Positions 23,778-25,639 of a DNA stretch of 25,639 nucleotides are shown here, piece after piece. The position numbers and the translations under genes were made by a program. A model generated the notes under the pieces. The model was not told where the DNA came from, did no database searches, and saw only the letters and a list, made by a program, of their open reading frames with translations. How positions within the stretch are numbered: position 1 is the stretch's first letter; each line of letters starts with the position of its first letter. Source of the stretch: DASWTL01 sp966250385 (GTDB lineage: Bacteria; Bacteroidota; Bacteroidia; Sphingobacteriales; Sphingobacteriaceae); NCBI GenBank assembly GCA_966250385.1, contig CBINHC010000023.1, positions 1 through 25,639 of the forward strand, given 5' to 3'.

Positions 23778-24254
23778 TTACTCCTTCGTTTCAACCCGGA
23801 GTCCCACGTCTGAGATCTCTTTCAGCGGGTTGTCCCGCATGTTCTGTTCAATTTCGAAAACATAGGTTCCCTTGGCCGGGAACCGGTAATTTTCCCTGAA
23901 CGGCAGCCGGTAACTGTAGAGGTTGCCGGAGCCGCTTCCAAGCCATTCGCCATCCGGCTGGGCAAGCTTGAATTCTTTCCGTTCTGTTACGCGTTTCCCG
24001 TCGGGAGCAACCTGGTGGATCTTCAGAAAAATATTGGAATACTTGTAGTCAGCCGTATGGCGCAGGTTGATGAACACGGAATATTCCTTTCCCGGATCCT
24101 CAATGACAACGGACACGCGTATTTTGCCGGTATAACTCCAGGTGTGCCCTTTTACCTCCTGGTGGGTGTCAACCACCGCACCGGGATTGCTGCACGAAAC
24201 AATCAGCGGCAACAGGAACGCCGCGGCAAAACGGAACGGCTTAAGCACTCTCAT
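23778..24254 (-). CDS. gldH: Gliding motility lipoprotein GldH
   Basis: A 158-residue lipoprotein with lipobox LIVSC (Cys21) after MRVLKPFRFAAAFLLPLIVS. The remainder is a single beta-rich domain (YSVFINLRHTADYKYSNIFL, PFRENYRFPAKGTYVFEIEQ, LKEISDVGLRVE), matching GldH of Bacteroidota. In Flavobacterium johnsoniae GldH is needed for gliding, but homologues also occur in non-gliding species, so motility is not implied. Its start overlaps the 3' end of the RicT-like gene by 14 bases, and this neighbour order is typical of the phylum, which strengthens the call. The gene ends 9 bases from murF on the opposite strand, with no obvious terminator between. Confidence 0.9.
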   Translation of the reverse strand: MRVLKPFRFAAAFLLPLIVSCSNPGAVVDTHQEVKGHTWSYTGKIRVSVVIEDPGKEYSVFINLRHTADYKYSNIFLKIHQVAPDGKRVTERKEFKLAQPDGEWLGSGSGNLYSYRLPFRENYRFPAKGTYVFEIEQNMRDNPLKEISDVGLRVETKE

Positions 24255-25638
24255 TCCCCGGCTTCGGTCTGTTTGGATTGTTACGGTTATTTCTTCGTTT
24301 GTTCCGGTTCTGTCCGCCGGGCTGGCCTCCGGACTGAGGGCGGTTCTGACCGCCTTTCTGGCCGGCAGGTTTCGATCCCTCGGTGCGTACCGCCGCCGCA
24401 GGTACAGGCTTCGGATTCGCGGCCAGGGAGGCTGGCGCTTTTGCCTGGGACGGCTGACGGTTTGCGTTCACGTCAGGAACGCCACCTTCTCCGCGTGACT
24501 TATTCCGATTTCGGTTGTTTTTCTTTTTCTTCGGCCTGTTCCGGTCATCCAGACGGGTGAGACTGTCCTGACCGACGACGTTCTCGTAATCGAGGACCTT
24601 CTCCACCTGGGTTGCAGGAAGATCTGCCGCTTCCTCTTTCAGGTCATCGGGCTGGATGCCTTCCTTGTTCATGGACTGGATCTCTTTCACGCGGCTGATC
24701 TTCACGGGGATCCAGCTTTCCTCATTCGGATAGCTGAACCACATCAGCTTCTTGAAGATATCCGTTTTCTGAAGGCGGGCCATGCCGATCTTGGTCTCGA
24801 GCCGGTCGACATTATTGGGGATGTCCCGCAGGGCATCCATATAGGTATCGAGTTCGTAGTTCAGGCAGCACTTCAGCTTTCCGCACTGCCCTGCCAGCTT
24901 CAGCGTATTCAGCGACAGGTTCTGATACCTTGCCGCAGCCGTGGACACGGTCTTGAAATCGGTCAGCCATGTCGAGCAGCAGAGTTCGCGTCCGCATGAA
25001 CCGATACCGCCCAGCCGGCTGGCTTCCTGCCGCATGCCGATCTGACGCATCTCGATCCGGATCCGGAAGGTCTCAGCCATCTTCTTGATAAGCTCCCTGA
25101 AGTCGACCCGCCCTTCGGCGGTATAATAGAACGTAGCCTTGGTCTTATCGCCCTGGTAATCCACGTCACTCAGCTTCATCGATAATCCCAGGCTCAAAGC
25201 CAGCGTACGGGCCTTGTGCATGGTCTGCCATTCCATTTCCTTGGCGGCCTTCCACTTATCCACATCGGCCGCCGTAGCTTTCCGGTAGATCTTCTTGGAG
25301 ACGTCGGCGGCCTTGATATGCTTCTTCTTCAGCTGCATCCGGACCAGTTCTCCCGTCAGGGACACATGGCCGATATCATAGCCACCCGTTGTGGTCTCCA
25401 CGGCAACCAGCTCACCTGCCTCCAGGTAAAGGTTATCGTGGTTTATGTAAAACTCCTTCCGTGACCCCTTGAACTTTACTTCAACGATATCGAACGGTTT
25501 ATAATTTGCCGGCATGTCCATGTGCGACAGCCAGTCGTAAACATCTAATTTACTGCAACCATTGGTAAGGCAACTGCCATTACTCTTGCAGCCTGCAGGG
25601 GCACAACCACCTCCTGATGAACAGCTTCCGCATCCCAT
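24241..25638 (-). CDS. ricT: PSP1-domain RicT-like regulatory iron-sulfur protein
   Basis: A 465-residue protein homologous to RicT (YaaT), part of the Ric/Y-complex that in Bacillus subtilis binds iron-sulfur clusters and promotes RNase Y-dependent mRNA maturation. The N-terminus is Cys-rich (MGCGSCSSGGGCAPAGCKS; Cys 3, 6, 12, 17, 23, 28). The core PSP1 region (~45-320) holds Cys215, 220, 221 (GIGSCGRELCCSTW) and Cys252, 257, 258 (AGQCGKLKCCLNYE), likely cluster ligands. Residues ~366-465 are a disordered Lys/Arg/Asn/Gly/Pro-rich tail. The ATG at 25638 is one base from the window end, and the family-typical Cys-rich start suggests the gene is complete. It overlaps gldH by 14 bases, implying coupling. 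In Bacteroidota the RNase Y link is untested here. Confidence 0.9.
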   Translation of the reverse strand: MGCGSCSSGGGCAPAGCKSNGSCLTNGCSKLDVYDWLSHMDMPANYKPFDIVEVKFKGSRKEFYINHDNLYLEAGELVAVETTTGGYDIGHVSLTGELVRMQLKKKHIKAADVSKKIYRKATAADVDKWKAAKEMEWQTMHKARTLALSLGLSMKLSDVDYQGDKTKATFYYTAEGRVDFRELIKKMAETFRIRIEMRQIGMRQEASRLGGIGSCGRELCCSTWLTDFKTVSTAAARYQNLSLNTLKLAGQCGKLKCCLNYELDTYMDALRDIPNNVDRLETKIGMARLQKTDIFKKLMWFSYPNEESWIPVKISRVKEIQSMNKEGIQPDDLKEEAADLPATQVEKVLDYENVVGQDSLTRLDDRNRPKKKKNNRNRNKSRGEGGVPDVNANRQPSQAKAPASLAANPKPVPAAAVRTEGSKPAGQKGGQNRPQSGGQPGGQNRNKRRNNRNNPNRPKPGNESA

Positions 25639-25639
25639 A

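Noticed and set aside
1..25639. Mobile elements, CRISPR arrays, tRNA or rRNA genes
   Set aside because: No transposase, integrase, regularly spaced repeats, tRNA-like cloverleaf or rRNA sequence was found on either strand.

Overview
The window reads as chromosome of a member of the phylum Bacteroidota (Bacteroidetes). The evidence is two SusC/SusD pairs, two outer-membrane barrels of the carboxypeptidase-regulatory/plug/barrel type, a GldH gliding lipoprotein beside a Cys-rich PSP1/RicT protein, a PadR-PspC pair, and candidate promoters resembling TTG-N19/21-TAnnTTTG. I cannot fix order or genus from sequence alone. Coding density is high, no intergenic stretch exceeds 300 bases, and I see no tRNA, rRNA, transposase, phage gene or CRISPR.

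Layout. (1) 42-2549, plus strand: an overlapping operon of an S66 LD-carboxypeptidase, a DoxX membrane protein and a secreted protein ending in a degenerate OmpA-like domain. It faces region 2 across a 12-bp hairpin at 2741-2775. (2) 2794-12373, minus strand: two SusC-SusD pairs in tandem (susC1-susD1 at 7446-2794; susC2-susD2 at 12373-7719), separated by a strong terminator and a 270-base region with several palindromes. (3) 12578-14548, plus strand: a PadR repressor and a PspC-domain membrane protein. (4) 14741-19748, plus strand: two paralogous ~812-residue barrel proteins separated by a GNRA-loop terminator. (5) 19824-22331, minus strand: a secreted M14 zinc carboxypeptidase with a C-terminal glutamine-amidotransferase-like domain. 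(6) 22470-23768, plus strand: murF. (7) 25638-23778, minus strand: a RicT/PSP1 protein and gldH, overlapping by 14 bases.

Function. Most of the window concerns the cell envelope: peptidoglycan precursor synthesis and recycling (MurF, LD-carboxypeptidase), outer-membrane import (SusCD pairs, barrels), envelope-stress signalling (PadR/PspC) and gliding (GldH). Neither SusCD pair has a CAZyme, an HTCS or an ECF sigma/anti-sigma pair beside it, and both SusD proteins look like the SusD-like_2 (PF12771) type. With peptidases nearby, peptide import is a reasonable guess, but it is not proved.

The most interesting material is regulatory: palindrome clusters upstream of susC1, a shared promoter pattern for both susC genes, and an inverted repeat inside the candidate padR promoter. 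Next come the unusual OmpA-like protein that has lost its peptidoglycan-binding Asp, and the composition contrast between the two SusCD pairs. I do not see a clearly new defence or metabolic system.
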